From positions 62,001 through 126,000 of the forward strand of contig CBFGTC010000003.1 in the NCBI GenBank assembly GCA_965651935.1: a stretch of 64,000 bases of DNA. The letters are read 5' to 3'. Below, piece after piece: positions 18,039-27,414 of this stretch. Each line of letters begins with the position of its first letter. Position 1 is the stretch's first letter. The notes beneath the pieces were generated by a model. The model saw nothing but the letters and a program-made list of their open reading frames with translations, did not search any database and was not told the DNA's origin. The position numbers were made by a program, and so were the translations under genes. This DNA is from JAFEDN01 sp965651935 (GTDB taxonomy: Bacteria; Pseudomonadota; Gammaproteobacteria; Coxiellales; Coxiellaceae).

Positions 18039-18994
18039 AAGCTTTATACCCCTGGCAGTTACCACAATGGCGACAAGTATTATCCCAATACCAACAAAAC
18101 CGCCTGCCCCATGCATTCTTACTCTGTGGGCCTTCAGGCTTGGGGAAAAGTCATTTCGCTCAGCAATTAGCCAATCTTTTATTGTGTAAAACGCCAACCG
18201 AAATCGCTTGCGGCCACTGCTCGGGTTGTCGATTACTCAGGGCGGATAATCATCCTGATTTATATAAATTACTCCCCGAGGAAGTCGGTAAAAATATTAA
18301 AATAGATCAAGTTCGTGAGCTGATTTTTAAATTAGGCCAAACTGGACAACGTGCCGGCTATCGCGTCGCCATCATCAATCCGGCCGATTCATTGAATAAA
18401 GCGGCAGCCAATGCCTTGTTAAAAACTTTGGAGGAACCGGAAGGGCATGTCGCCTTATTGTTAGTTAGTGATCAACCAGGGAGACTGCCAGCCACTATCA
18501 GCAGCCGATGCCAACGAATTTCTTTTTCTTCTGCTCCAAACGCTGAGGCTTGGCTCAGGGAGCAATTGTCCCAATCTCATCTTCTCCATCAGGCCGATCT
18601 ATTATTGAAAATCGCGGAAAATGCCCCTTTGCGAGCGCTACATTTAGCTGAAAATAATTATCTGCAAATTCGTGGACAATTACTTAGCACTATACCACTG
18701 TCCCATGTCCCTGAGATTGTAAAACAAGATTTGAGATTGTGGGTGGATGTTTTTATTTCCATTATCAGCGACGTGGCCCGCCTGCATCTGAACGTCCCTG
18801 CTGAACAACTCATGAATCACGATATTGCAGCCGCATTACAAAACTTGCAAAAAATTTATCCACCATCATCGGCATGGAATCTATTAAAAAAACTCACCGA
18901 AGCCAGGCGATTTTTGCATAGCAGCACCATAAATCTCAACGAACAATTATTAGTTGAAAGTTTATTATTGGAGAATGAAAATGCAATTTATTGA
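18035..18994 (+). CDS. holB: DNA polymerase III subunit delta'
   Basis: Delta' is part of the clamp loader that places the beta clamp on DNA. The 319-residue protein has an AAA+ fold with the P-loop-like GPSGLGKS (32-39), the four-cysteine zinc module C51, C59, C62, C65, and the SRC motif in SSRCQRI. The P-loop is better conserved than in E. coli delta', which is inactive, but this alone does not prove ATP binding. The start is GTG, overlapping the tmk stop; the 3' end overlaps tatD. Confidence 0.92.
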   Translation: MKALYPWQLPQWRQVLSQYQQNRLPHAFLLCGPSGLGKSHFAQQLANLLLCKTPTEIACGHCSGCRLLRADNHPDLYKLLPEEVGKNIKIDQVRELIFKLGQTGQRAGYRVAIINPADSLNKAAANALLKTLEEPEGHVALLLVSDQPGRLPATISSRCQRISFSSAPNAEAWLREQLSQSHLLHQADLLLKIAENAPLRALHLAENNYLQIRGQLLSTIPLSHVPEIVKQDLRLWVDVFISIISDVARLHLNVPAEQLMNHDIAAALQNLQKIYPPSSAWNLLKKLTEARRFLHSSTINLNEQLLVESLLLENENAIY

Positions 18995-19751
18995 TAGCCA
19001 TTGCCATTTAAATATGCTGGATTTAACCTCCTATAAAGGCAATTTAGGCGCAGTTATTTCACAAGCACAAAGCGTGGGAGTCAGTCATATTCTGTGCGTG
19101 GGGATAGACCTGGAGCACGCTGGCGAAGTCATTGAAATAGCTGAAAATTATCCAAACGTGTATGCTAGTGTTGGCATCCACCCCAGTGAAAAAATCACTC
19201 CCAGCTATAATGAAATCATTGCTCTAGCAGCACATCCTAAAGTAATTGCATTAGGAGAGACAGGGTTAGACTATCATTATCCGGATACAGATAAAGAAGA
19301 ACAACAAAAGCGTTTTCGATTACATATTGCTGCTGCTCGGGAATTGAAAAAACCTTTGATTATTCACACCCGAGACGCCAGAGAGGATAGCATTCAAATT
19401 CTACGGGAAGAAAACGCAGATAAAATCGGCGGCGTGTTGCATTGTTTTACCGAAAATTGGGAGATGGCACAACAAGCCATGGCGTTAAATTTTTATATTT
19501 CTTTTTCAGGGATAATTACATTTAAAAATGCGACGGAAGTAGCCGAAGTAGCCAAAAAAACTCCTTTAGAAAAAATGTTGATTGAAACAGACGCTCCTTA
19601 TCTCACTCCAGTACCTCATCGTGGTAAAAAACCCAATGAACCTCAATATGTCACTTTAGTTGCAGCCAAAATCGCCGAATTAAAAAATTTGTCTATTAAA
19701 AATGTCAGTGAACAAACCACCCAAAACTTTTTTTCATTGTTTAAATTTTGA
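18981..19751 (+). CDS. TatD/YcfH-family metal-dependent hydrolase
   Basis: A 256-residue TIM-barrel metal hydrolase of the TatD family, members of which act as DNases. The metal-binding SHCHL motif (H7, H9), GETGLDYH, HTRDA, LHCFT and TDAPYL motifs are all present. The ATG at 18981 has GGAGAATG upstream and lies inside the end of holB (14-base overlap); this matches ycfH after holB in E. coli. An upstream in-frame start at 18954 would add nine residues without family support. Confidence 0.92.
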   Translation: MQFIDSHCHLNMLDLTSYKGNLGAVISQAQSVGVSHILCVGIDLEHAGEVIEIAENYPNVYASVGIHPSEKITPSYNEIIALAAHPKVIALGETGLDYHYPDTDKEEQQKRFRLHIAAARELKKPLIIHTRDAREDSIQILREENADKIGGVLHCFTENWEMAQQAMALNFYISFSGIITFKNATEVAEVAKKTPLEKMLIETDAPYLTPVPHRGKKPNEPQYVTLVAAKIAELKNLSIKNVSEQTTQNFFSLFKF

Positions 19752-19796
19752 CTGGACCTCAGGTTGTTCCCTCATTAAAATCTAAGCAGCCCACTC

Positions 19797-19824
19797 CGTC
19801 GTCCCGCGGCTTGTCCGCGGGATC
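19797..19824 (+). repeat. Dispersed REP-like palindrome, copy 2, between convergent genes
   Basis: The most complete copy: CCCGCGG (19803-19809) and CCGCGGG (19815-19821) form a perfect seven-pair stem around CTTGT. It sits between the ends of tatD (plus) and glnA (minus), where it could end both transcripts. There is no T-run, so that role is inferred. Confidence 0.65.
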
Positions 19825-19872
19825 ACCAGTAGAAAAGGTAGAAGGCGTCTTCTAGTCGTTCGCTACCGGCGG

Positions 19873-20961
19873 TCAAGCGGCGGTATACAGACTGGGATTA
19901 GATTGCGTTAACTCTTCTTCTTCGGTGCAGATGGTTTCCATTAACGCAGCGGCGACTTCATAAGGATTGGCGTTGGCGCCGGGACGGCGATCTTCAAAAT
20001 AGCCGCAACCTGCATTAGCTACGGATCGAGGGATACGAACAGATGAGCCACGGTCGGCTACCCCTGAAGAAAATTTATCAATAGGGGCGGTTTCGTGCTT
20101 GCCGGTCAAGCGTAATTCCAAATCAGCGCCATAGACTTTAATATGGCGGTCGTGGTGTTTTTCCAAAGCCTTAATGGCTTTTTGTATAGACGCCATGCCG
20201 TTTTTAGGATCGCGAGTGGCTTTAGTGGAGAAATTGGTATGATTCCCCGCGCCATTCCAGTCGCCTTTAACGGGTTTGGGGTGTAGGCGGGCATTAATAT
20301 CATAATCTTCTCCAATACGGTATAACAACCAGCGCGCTAGCCACAAATGGTCGCAAACGGTGAGTGGGTCGGCGCTTTCGCCTTTGATTCCTCGATACCC
20401 AATCTGAAATTCCCATTGACCGGGCATCACTTCAGCATTGATGCCATAAATCATGATTCCCGCCTCAATACATGCGGCGGCGTGTTCCTCTACTAAAGGG
20501 CGCCCAAAAACTTCGTCAGCGCCTACCCCACAGTAGAAAGGCCCTTGCGGCGCTGGGTAACCGCGATCTGGCCATCCTAAAGGTTGTTGGCCTTTAAATA
20601 AAGTATATTCTTGTTCGAAGCCTATCCACGGTTCATGGGTACGGCCATATTTATCCATCAATTCGCGCAACTTGGCGCGTTTATTCGTGGGATGCACACT
20701 GCCATCAGGATTCATTACCTCACAAAGGACTAAGTAATTATCACCACTTAATAGAGGATCATGTACAAAACATACCGGGCGCAATAGTAAATCCGAATCG
20801 CCACCTTGGGATTGATAGGTGGAGGAACCGTCAAAGTTCCATTCCGGAAAATCGTCGATCTGAATATCGCGGTCTGGGTGAGATAACATTTTCACTTTTG
20901 AACGTAAGGTTTGTGAAGGCTGGCTCCCGTCGATCCAGATATAAGTCGCTTGTGAAATCAT
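19873..20961 (-). CDS. glnA: Glutamine synthetase, type II (eukaryotic-like)
   Basis: The enzyme makes glutamine from glutamate, ammonia and ATP. At 362 residues it is about 100 shorter than the GSI enzyme of most gammaproteobacteria, and its motifs are those of GSII: WNFDGSSTYQ, GFEQEYT, NGAGNHTNFST and GYFEDRRPGANANPYEV. GSII is typical of eukaryotes and occurs in scattered bacteria. The adenylylation-site region of GSI is absent, so GlnE control is not expected. I start at ATG 20961, preceded by AAGGAG at nine bases. It follows the peptide transporter gene by 48 bases on the same strand. Confidence 0.93.
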   Translation of the reverse strand: MISQATYIWIDGSQPSQTLRSKVKMLSHPDRDIQIDDFPEWNFDGSSTYQSQGGDSDLLLRPVCFVHDPLLSGDNYLVLCEVMNPDGSVHPTNKRAKLRELMDKYGRTHEPWIGFEQEYTLFKGQQPLGWPDRGYPAPQGPFYCGVGADEVFGRPLVEEHAAACIEAGIMIYGINAEVMPGQWEFQIGYRGIKGESADPLTVCDHLWLARWLLYRIGEDYDINARLHPKPVKGDWNGAGNHTNFSTKATRDPKNGMASIQKAIKALEKHHDRHIKVYGADLELRLTGKHETAPIDKFSSGVADRGSSVRIPRSVANAGCGYFEDRRPGANANPYEVAAALMETICTEEEELTQSNPSLYTAA

Positions 20962-21009
20962 AAGTGTTGGCTCCTTCAAATTTTATGCAGTATGTTAACG
21001 TAAAAAAAG

Positions 21010-22440
21010 CTAGTTAGAAAGCGGATGGCGAATTAATTTATTTAACCACGGAGTTAAAAACAGGGTTAAAACAGCCGCAGCTAATCCTAACAACATATAA
21101 TTTTGGAAAGCATGAGCATAAATCGCATTAGTTTTGGCGATATCGTTCACTAATTCAGCAGGTATACTAGCCTGTTTAGCTAAATAACCGGTCAGTAAGC
21201 CGCCATAACTCATACCTAAAAACCACACGCCCATCATGAATCCCATGAATTTAGAGGGTGCTAATTGAGTGACCATGGACAAACCAATAGGGGAGAGGAG
21301 TAACTCAGCAATGGTAATTAAAAAATAACAGAGGACCACCCAAATCGGATTAACCAGGCTTTGGTCGGCAAAATGTATCCCCATCACCATCATTTGCATG
21401 GCTAAAGCAATAATGGTCAAGCTTAAAGTAAATTGCAGACCGCGAGAGACAAGCCATTTTTTTTCATGAAATTTTTTCCACATCCAGGCCATGACAGGCC
21501 CTAACAAAAATATAAAAATCGATTCCAAAGAGATAAAAGCGATAGGAGGGATAGTATGGCCGGCGATAGTTCTATCAACATTACGATCAATAAATAAATT
21601 AGCGACTGAAAAAATTTGAAAGAATAACGCCCAAAACACAATGGAAATCACGATAAGGGAAAGTAAAGCCCACATTTTGGGTTTTTCTTGGGGTTGTAAA
21701 CGTAAGCTTAAACCGATTAAAAACAACAATATGGCGAGGCCAAAATAAGTTAAAGGCGAATTTCCCATGCTGGAGGATTTCAATAGAAAAAAACTCATTA
21801 TTACGCCCAGCAGTGTGATAAAAAGCATTATCGTTTTGGCGTGCGTCACCCTTAAAGGCAACCCCTTGCCTTCGTAAAACCGATAACCCCAAAGAAAAAA
21901 CCCAATGGCCAGGACTAGGCCAAAAGCCGCTACTCCAAAACAAGTATACCAGCCAAAATTCTCTTGGATGTAACCTGAACTCAAAGTAGACAGAGTAATT
22001 CCGGCGTTGAATAACAAATAATAAATAGTGAAGCCGGTATCCCGGCGCGGATCTTCGGCTTGATAAAATTTACCGAGAAAACTAGAGATATTGGGTTTTA
22101 AAAATCCATTCCCTAGGATAATGACGCCTAATCCTAAAAATAAAGTTAAATCGGCTTTACGGAAAGGGAAAGCTAAAATAACATAACCGATGAGTAATAA
22201 ATAAGCGCCTAATAAAATGGTATGGCGAAATCCCAGCAAACGGTCAGCACACAATCCCCCTAAAATTGGAGCGATATAGACTAATGCAGTAAATTGCCCG
22301 AGCACCAAATAAGCTTCGCCGTCAGGAAAATTCAGCTTTTTGGTCATGAAAAAAATAAGCAAGCCCTGGACCATGTACAGCCCAAAGCGTTCCCACATTT
22401 CGGTTAATGATAGCGCCCATAATGCGCGAGGTTGTTGCAT
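21010..22440 (-). CDS. POT-family proton-dependent oligopeptide transporter
   Basis: A 476-residue inner-membrane protein of the major facilitator superfamily with about 12-14 hydrophobic segments. The family motif ExxER is present as EMWERFGLY at residues 14-22, and the PTR2 signature region GLCADRLLGFRHTILLGA follows. It imports di- and tripeptides with protons. Intracellular Legionellales live on amino acids and peptides and often have several such transporters. It probably forms a unit with glnA downstream. An inverted repeat GAGTGAG/CTCACTC at 22460-22495 lies upstream of its start. Confidence 0.92.
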   Translation of the reverse strand: MQQPRALWALSLTEMWERFGLYMVQGLLIFFMTKKLNFPDGEAYLVLGQFTALVYIAPILGGLCADRLLGFRHTILLGAYLLLIGYVILAFPFRKADLTLFLGLGVIILGNGFLKPNISSFLGKFYQAEDPRRDTGFTIYYLLFNAGITLSTLSSGYIQENFGWYTCFGVAAFGLVLAIGFFLWGYRFYEGKGLPLRVTHAKTIMLFITLLGVIMSFFLLKSSSMGNSPLTYFGLAILLFLIGLSLRLQPQEKPKMWALLSLIVISIVFWALFFQIFSVANLFIDRNVDRTIAGHTIPPIAFISLESIFIFLLGPVMAWMWKKFHEKKWLVSRGLQFTLSLTIIALAMQMMVMGIHFADQSLVNPIWVVLCYFLITIAELLLSPIGLSMVTQLAPSKFMGFMMGVWFLGMSYGGLLTGYLAKQASIPAELVNDIAKTNAIYAHAFQNYMLLGLAAAVLTLFLTPWLNKLIRHPLSN

Positions 22441-22459
22441 AATCGAGCAATGATATCAC

Positions 22460-22495
22460 GAGTGAGACACAGCACCAAATGGAAAAGCCTCACTC
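22460..22495. promoter_or_regulatory. Inverted repeat upstream of the peptide transporter gene
   Basis: GAGTGAG (22460-22466) and CTCACTC (22489-22495) are perfect inverted copies 22 bases apart, 20-55 bases from the transporter start in the gap it shares with rseP. It could be an operator or a leader hairpin; I know no regulator for it. Confidence 0.3.
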
Positions 22496-22634
22496 ATATG
22501 TTATATATATTATGACCGTCATCCCACGTGTAATATTAAACGTTATCTCGCGACTTGTCAGAAAATGACAATTTTACTTGATGAACAAAGCTTGAGTTGA
22601 TTGCAATTTTTTAACATGCCAGAATGCGCATGTT

Positions 22635-23987
22635 ATGGGACTCTTTATGACTATTATTTTTGCCATCCTGGCCGTGTTCGTGGTGATTTTACTTCACGAG
22701 GCGGGTCATTTTTTAGTAGCTAAAACTTTTGGCGTGCGTGTTTTACGTTTTTCAATCGGTTTCGGCAAATCCCTTTGGTCTCATACCAGCCGTTCTGGAA
22801 CTGAATATGTTCTAGCATTATTGCCCTTGGGCGGCTACGTTCGTTTATTAGACGATCGCGAGATCCCCGTTTCGCGTGCTGAATCCCGCAGGGCTTATAA
22901 TCGGCAAAATCTTATAGTGCGTATGTTAATCGTTTTGGCAGGCCCTGTGGCAAACTTGATTATCGCCGCCATTGTATTTTGGATTATTTTCTTGATGGGC
23001 GTGCCTTATGTCAAACCAGTAATAGGTAAAATTATTCCAAATTCCATTGCCGCAGAAGCGGGACTACAGTCGGGCGATACGATCAAAGCCGTCGATAATA
23101 AAAAGGTCACCAGTTGGCAAGACGTGATGATGAGTAGTGTCGAAAAAATTGGTAGCCCCAAGCCTATACTGATGACTATCCAAACGGCCACTGGTGAAGT
23201 TCAGACGCATAGTATGATGCTGCAAACCTGGACTTTGACGGGTAATCAGCCTGATCCTTTAGGCAGTTTAGGCATCGTACCCTACCAGCCAGCCTTTCCA
23301 GCAGTGATAGAAAAGGTCTTGCCGGATTCCCCAGCTTCGCGAGCGGGCTTAGAAAGTGGGGATAAAATCGTGGGTTTAAATCAGCAAAATATAACGGATT
23401 GGCCGGCTGTTTCAGAGTTTATACATAATCACCCCAATAAAGAAGTCTCTTTAAATATCCAACGTAAAGACACATTAAAAGAAGTCAAGGTTGAAGTGGA
23501 TAGTAAAACTCAAAAGGGTGCTAGCATCGGTTATTTAGGCATTTTGGTAAAACAACCTGAGTGGCCGTCTGACATGATCGGGCGTATCCATTATTCTATT
23601 TTTAGTGCATGGGTCCCAGCTATGAAAGAGACCATGGAGTTGATTTTATTTAATGCTATCGTGTTATTCAAAATGTTTGGTGGTAAAATTTCCCTAGGCA
23701 CTTTAGGTGGTCCCATTACTATTTTCCATACCGCTTACACGGCTTCACAAGCCGGTTTGCAAGCTTATTTGAGTTTTATTGCCTTTATTAGCGCGACTTT
23801 GGCTTTTATTAATATCTTGCCCATACCTGGGCTGGACGGGGGGCATTTTTTATTTCAGGTCATTGAGGGTATAATTCGTAAACCGATACCAGAACGTTAT
23901 CAAATGATTTTGCTAAGGGTTGGTATTATTTTAATTATCTTATTGATTGTTCAAGGGACAATCAATGACATTATGAGAATGTTATAG
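22635..23987 (+). CDS. rseP: Site-2 protease RseP
   Basis: RseP is an inner-membrane zinc protease that cuts RseA and old signal peptides. The HEAGH motif gives H21, E22 and H25; the third zinc ligand is D401 in the GLDGGHF motif near the C-terminus; two PDZ domains lie between. The 450-residue length is normal. In most relatives it sits in a dxr-uppS-cdsA-rseP-bamA run; here bamA does not follow. A Sel1 lipoprotein starts nine bases later. Confidence 0.95.
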   Translation: MGLFMTIIFAILAVFVVILLHEAGHFLVAKTFGVRVLRFSIGFGKSLWSHTSRSGTEYVLALLPLGGYVRLLDDREIPVSRAESRRAYNRQNLIVRMLIVLAGPVANLIIAAIVFWIIFLMGVPYVKPVIGKIIPNSIAAEAGLQSGDTIKAVDNKKVTSWQDVMMSSVEKIGSPKPILMTIQTATGEVQTHSMMLQTWTLTGNQPDPLGSLGIVPYQPAFPAVIEKVLPDSPASRAGLESGDKIVGLNQQNITDWPAVSEFIHNHPNKEVSLNIQRKDTLKEVKVEVDSKTQKGASIGYLGILVKQPEWPSDMIGRIHYSIFSAWVPAMKETMELILFNAIVLFKMFGGKISLGTLGGPITIFHTAYTASQAGLQAYLSFIAFISATLAFINILPIPGLDGGHFLFQVIEGIIRKPIPERYQMILLRVGIILIILLIVQGTINDIMRML

Positions 23988-23996
23988 GAGGTTATT

Positions 23997-24620
23997 ATGT
24001 TTCGACAATGTGCACTCAAGCATTTAAGCCGCTTATGTTTTTCGATACTTATCGTATTAGGGATTGAAGGTTGTTCACACAACCACAATAACGTTCCATT
24101 ATCCACTCATGCAGAGCCGGTAACGCCCTCTAGCTCATTTGCTTCCTCTTCAGTTTGCACCAGCAATGCATTTTTACAAAAATATCAGTGTTCCTTCACG
24201 CGGATTTCTCAAGCGGCCAGGGCAGGTGACCCTGACGCTCAATATGCTTTAGGTTATTTATATTACTATGGCATTGGCGCCACTCAAGACCGCCAAACAG
24301 GTTTGGTTTGGATTAGAAAAGCCGCTTCTCAAGGCCAACCCGTGGCCCAACAAGCTTTAAAAGCCTTGTCTACTAATCAACCCGTCCCTAAAAAAGTGCC
24401 TGTCGCCATCCCTAATCAAAGCGATGTCAATACCGTTCCGGTAGCAACCAGTAGTAATCCCAATCCAGGACCTGGAGCTCCGGAAACGCCACCCACAACG
24501 CCGCCGCCTGCTGAAAAACCTTTAACGGAATATTTGCCAAACTATGGGGAAAAACGAATTGATTCGACTACAACGCCTCCTCCAGCAGTCAATCTTTCTT
24601 CTCCTGGAGTCAACCCTTAA
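23997..24620 (+). CDS. Lipoprotein with one Sel1-like repeat
   Basis: A 207-residue protein with an N-terminal hydrophobic stretch ending in a lipobox-like IEGC (C26). Glu before the Gly is unusual for a lipobox, so lipidation is likely but not certain. Residues about 72-115 hold one good Sel1 repeat (GDPDAQYALGYLYYYGIG and the following helix). The rest is Pro-, Thr- and Asn-rich and probably disordered. Sel1 proteins bind other proteins; no partner is evident. It follows rseP closely with an AGGAGG ribosome binding site, and its stop overlaps the next start by one base. Confidence 0.7.
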   Translation: MFRQCALKHLSRLCFSILIVLGIEGCSHNHNNVPLSTHAEPVTPSSSFASSSVCTSNAFLQKYQCSFTRISQAARAGDPDAQYALGYLYYYGIGATQDRQTGLVWIRKAASQGQPVAQQALKALSTNQPVPKKVPVAIPNQSDVNTVPVATSSNPNPGPGAPETPPTTPPPAEKPLTEYLPNYGEKRIDSTTTPPPAVNLSSPGVNP

Positions 24621-25732
24621 TGAGGACTATTATGATAAATTTTTTTAAAAAATTAAATTGGACAAATACACTATTTTTAATATTCACCCCTCTGATTGGG
24701 ATTGCGGGAATTATTTTCTTGATCGGAACCCATCGCTTGTATACGCCAACGATTTTCTTAGGTTTATTTTGGTTATTGGCTTCCGGGTTATCAATCACCG
24801 CGGGTTATCACCGATTTTTTTCTCATCAAACTTATCAAGTCAATCAATTTGTCCAATTAATCTTTCTTTTTTTCGGGGCAGCGGCTTTTCAAGGCAGTGT
24901 TTTAGAATGGTCTACTGACCATCGTAATCACCATCGTTATTCGGAAACGGATAAAGACCCTTATAGTATTGCTAAGGGTTTTTGGTATGCCCACATCGGT
25001 TGGCTCATGGTTTTAGATCCATCCAAGCGTGATTTTAAAAACGTCGAGGATTTAATGCAAAACCGCTGGAATCGTTGGCAACATCAGTATTATTCCTGGG
25101 TATCCCTATTTGCTGGGTTTCTTGCTCCAGCTCTGATCGCCGCCTGTTGGGGCGATCTACTAGGCGGTTTATTAATCGCGGGGGTTTTACGCACCGTTCT
25201 GAATCACCACTTTACTTTTTGCATTAATTCCGTTTGCCATTTGATTGGAGAACGCCGTTATTCTTTAGAGCAGACTGCTCGCGATAATTGGTTTACGGCA
25301 TTTTTTACCTATGGAGAGGGGTTTCATAATTTTCATCATCAATTTCCTTTGGATTATCGTAATGGCATTCGCGCCTATCATTATGATCCAACCAAATGGT
25401 TAATTTGGATATTAAAACAGCTTCGATTAGCTAAAGATTTAAAAACAGTGAGCAAATTTCATTTAGCCCGCTATCGTCTACGTACCGAAGAGCAAGCGTT
25501 GATGAGTACGTTCAAGCAAAAGTCTGATGAATTGATGGCTTACGTCAATAATTATTTAATACCGCTTCGAACCTTAATATTACAGGTGATCGTTAGAATT
25601 GAGGCTATAGAGAATGAAGGGAAAATCAAAGAGTACCGAGATCAACTGAAAGCGGCACATTTAGAATTGAAATATTCTTTATGGGTTTGGAGCCGTTTAA
25701 CTCGAGCCAAAATTTTACAACAAATCATTTAA
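24620..25732 (+). CDS. Acyl-CoA/acyl-lipid delta-9 desaturase
   Basis: A membrane di-iron desaturase that puts a cis double bond into fatty acids. The three histidine boxes are present: HRFFSH, HRNHHR and EGFHNFHHQF, with four hydrophobic segments. The 370-residue protein has a C-terminal charged helical tail of about 80 residues. ATG 24620 overlaps the preceding stop; ATG 24632 (366 residues) is an equally possible start, with GAGG six bases upstream. It could supply unsaturated lipids and needs oxygen (family knowledge). Confidence 0.9.
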   Translation: MRTIMINFFKKLNWTNTLFLIFTPLIGIAGIIFLIGTHRLYTPTIFLGLFWLLASGLSITAGYHRFFSHQTYQVNQFVQLIFLFFGAAAFQGSVLEWSTDHRNHHRYSETDKDPYSIAKGFWYAHIGWLMVLDPSKRDFKNVEDLMQNRWNRWQHQYYSWVSLFAGFLAPALIAACWGDLLGGLLIAGVLRTVLNHHFTFCINSVCHLIGERRYSLEQTARDNWFTAFFTYGEGFHNFHHQFPLDYRNGIRAYHYDPTKWLIWILKQLRLAKDLKTVSKFHLARYRLRTEEQALMSTFKQKSDELMAYVNNYLIPLRTLILQVIVRIEAIENEGKIKEYRDQLKAAHLELKYSLWVWSRLTRAKILQQII

Positions 25733-25740
25733 AAATGAAA

Positions 25741-26424
25741 TCAACGCAGGCGCCAATCAATTTGTTTGCGACCCATAAGTTTTAAGAGTTCATTTGCCTT
25801 AGAGAAATGTTTACATCCTAAAAACCCTCTATAGGCGGATAAAGGCGAAGGGTGCGGAGCAGTTAAAATATGGTGCTTATACGGATTGATCAAACGTCCT
25901 TTTTGTTGTGCTGGCGCACCCCAAAGCAAAAAAACAATGCCTTGTGGGTGTTCGTTCAAACAAGTAATAATTTTATCAGTGAATTGTTGCCAGCCTATTT
26001 GGGCATGCGATTGAGGTTTGCTGGCTTCGACGCTTAAACTCGTATTCAGCAATAATACCCCTTGTTTTGCCCAAGCTTCTAAACAACCGTGTTTAGGGGG
26101 AGGGAATCCTAAATCATTTTTAATTTCTAAAAAAATATTCTGAAGAGAAGGTGGCGGCGGAACTCCGGGACGAACCGAAAAAGCCAAACCATGCGCTTGA
26201 CCTGGGCCATGATACGGATCCTGCCCTAAAATGACTACGCGAACTTCAGAAAAAGGAGTTAATTTTAAAGCATTAAAAATATCTTTTTGAGGGGGATATA
26301 TGGTTTTACCGGAAGCACGTTCGTTTTCTAAAAAGTGGAGTATCTGCTTAAAGTAGGCCTGTTCTTTTTCGCCCGCTAAAACAGTTTGCCAAGTCACTTC
26401 TTGCTGCACAGATAAATCAACCAC
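25741..26424 (-). CDS. ung: Uracil-DNA glycosylase
   Basis: Ung removes uracil from DNA. The 227-residue protein has the catalytic GQDPYHGPGQAHG motif with D69 and the HPSPLSAYRGF motif with the active-site histidine. The start is GTG and shares one base with the rlpA stop codon (TAGTG), so it is probably coupled to rlpA. I see no strong ribosome binding site. Confidence 0.95.
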   Translation of the reverse strand: MVDLSVQQEVTWQTVLAGEKEQAYFKQILHFLENERASGKTIYPPQKDIFNALKLTPFSEVRVVILGQDPYHGPGQAHGLAFSVRPGVPPPPSLQNIFLEIKNDLGFPPPKHGCLEAWAKQGVLLLNTSLSVEASKPQSHAQIGWQQFTDKIITCLNEHPQGIVFLLWGAPAQQKGRLINPYKHHILTAPHPSPLSAYRGFLGCKHFSKANELLKLMGRKQIDWRLR

Positions 26425-27230
26425 TAGCTTAGGACCGGGATAGCGTTAGAAAAGCCTAAACGTTGTAATTGGTTGTTAACACTGTGTTTATCTAAATCTA
26501 ATAAAGGACCGACTTGAACACCATATAAAATTTTATCATTTACGCTTATCGCTTTTATTCGTGCGTTTTGATGAGTGGTCTCGGTTATCTTAACTTTGAT
26601 TTGTTCCGCTGTCGCCATTTGTTGGAAAGCTCCAACTTGTAAATAAAAATATTTTTTGGGTAGATTGGCAGGGTCTTTGACATTAATGGCTTCTACTCGA
26701 ACTTGAGCAGTCCCTTTTTCCGCATAACCTAATTTTTTAGCGGCAGCGTAAGAAAGGTCCATGATGCGATCATTAGCAAAAGGACCACGATCGTTAACCT
26801 TGACGATGACTTGACGGCCATTTTCTAAATTAGTGACTCGTGCATAAGTTGGTAGGGGTAAATTAGGGCTGGCGGCAGTCATAGCTAACATATCATAAGG
26901 TTCATGGGTAGAAGTTAATTTGCCGTGAAATTTAGAACCATACCAAGAAGCTGTTCCAGTTTTGTCGTATCCTTTGGCAGAATCTAAAACATAATAACGT
27001 TTACCGATAGCGACATAGCTAGGTGGATTGCCATAGATACTTTTGGGCTCAAATTTAGGGACAGCGTCTTTGATTTGACTCACATCAACCGGAAAGGGTG
27101 GCGGGCCATCTCGTAAACTGGTACTGACCACGGGCGCTTGTTTGCCAGGCATGGTGCTGCAAGCAGTGATACACGCCAAGACAATCAGGCTATAGGCAAT
27201 TAAACGTGTGTATTTTGTTATTGTGTTCAT
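26424..27230 (-). CDS. rlpA: Septal ring lytic transglycosylase RlpA
   Basis: RlpA is an outer-membrane lipoprotein that cleaves stemless glycan strands or acts in septation. The 268-residue protein has a lipobox ending at C24 (ITAC), a double-psi beta-barrel with GTASWYG, ARVTNLENGR and VNDRGPF motifs in the middle, and a C-terminal SPOR domain that binds denuded septal peptidoglycan. The usual neighbours (mrdB, mltB, dacA) are not here; ung follows with a one-base overlap. Confidence 0.92.
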   Translation of the reverse strand: MNTITKYTRLIAYSLIVLACITACSTMPGKQAPVVSTSLRDGPPPFPVDVSQIKDAVPKFEPKSIYGNPPSYVAIGKRYYVLDSAKGYDKTGTASWYGSKFHGKLTSTHEPYDMLAMTAASPNLPLPTYARVTNLENGRQVIVKVNDRGPFANDRIMDLSYAAAKKLGYAEKGTAQVRVEAINVKDPANLPKKYFYLQVGAFQQMATAEQIKVKITETTHQNARIKAISVNDKILYGVQVGPLLDLDKHSVNNQLQRLGFSNAIPVLS

Positions 27231-27414
27231 AACTTATCCATGTAATGGCATCGAATAATATACCTGTAAAGCGTGGGCATGACAAGATGTCTGAAATTAA
27301 TTTTATATACGCTATTAGATGAATTTGAGTTTTTTATTTGGTAAAAAATTAATCTTACACTAAGTTTGTATATAGATTTTGTTTGTTTTTAATTGATTTA
27401 ACAGGAGAATTGTT

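Noticed and set aside
22515..22560. Fifth REP-like copy
   Set aside because: Only CCGTCATCCCACG and CGCGACTTGTC match and they are split by about 20 unrelated bases; too weak to list as a copy.
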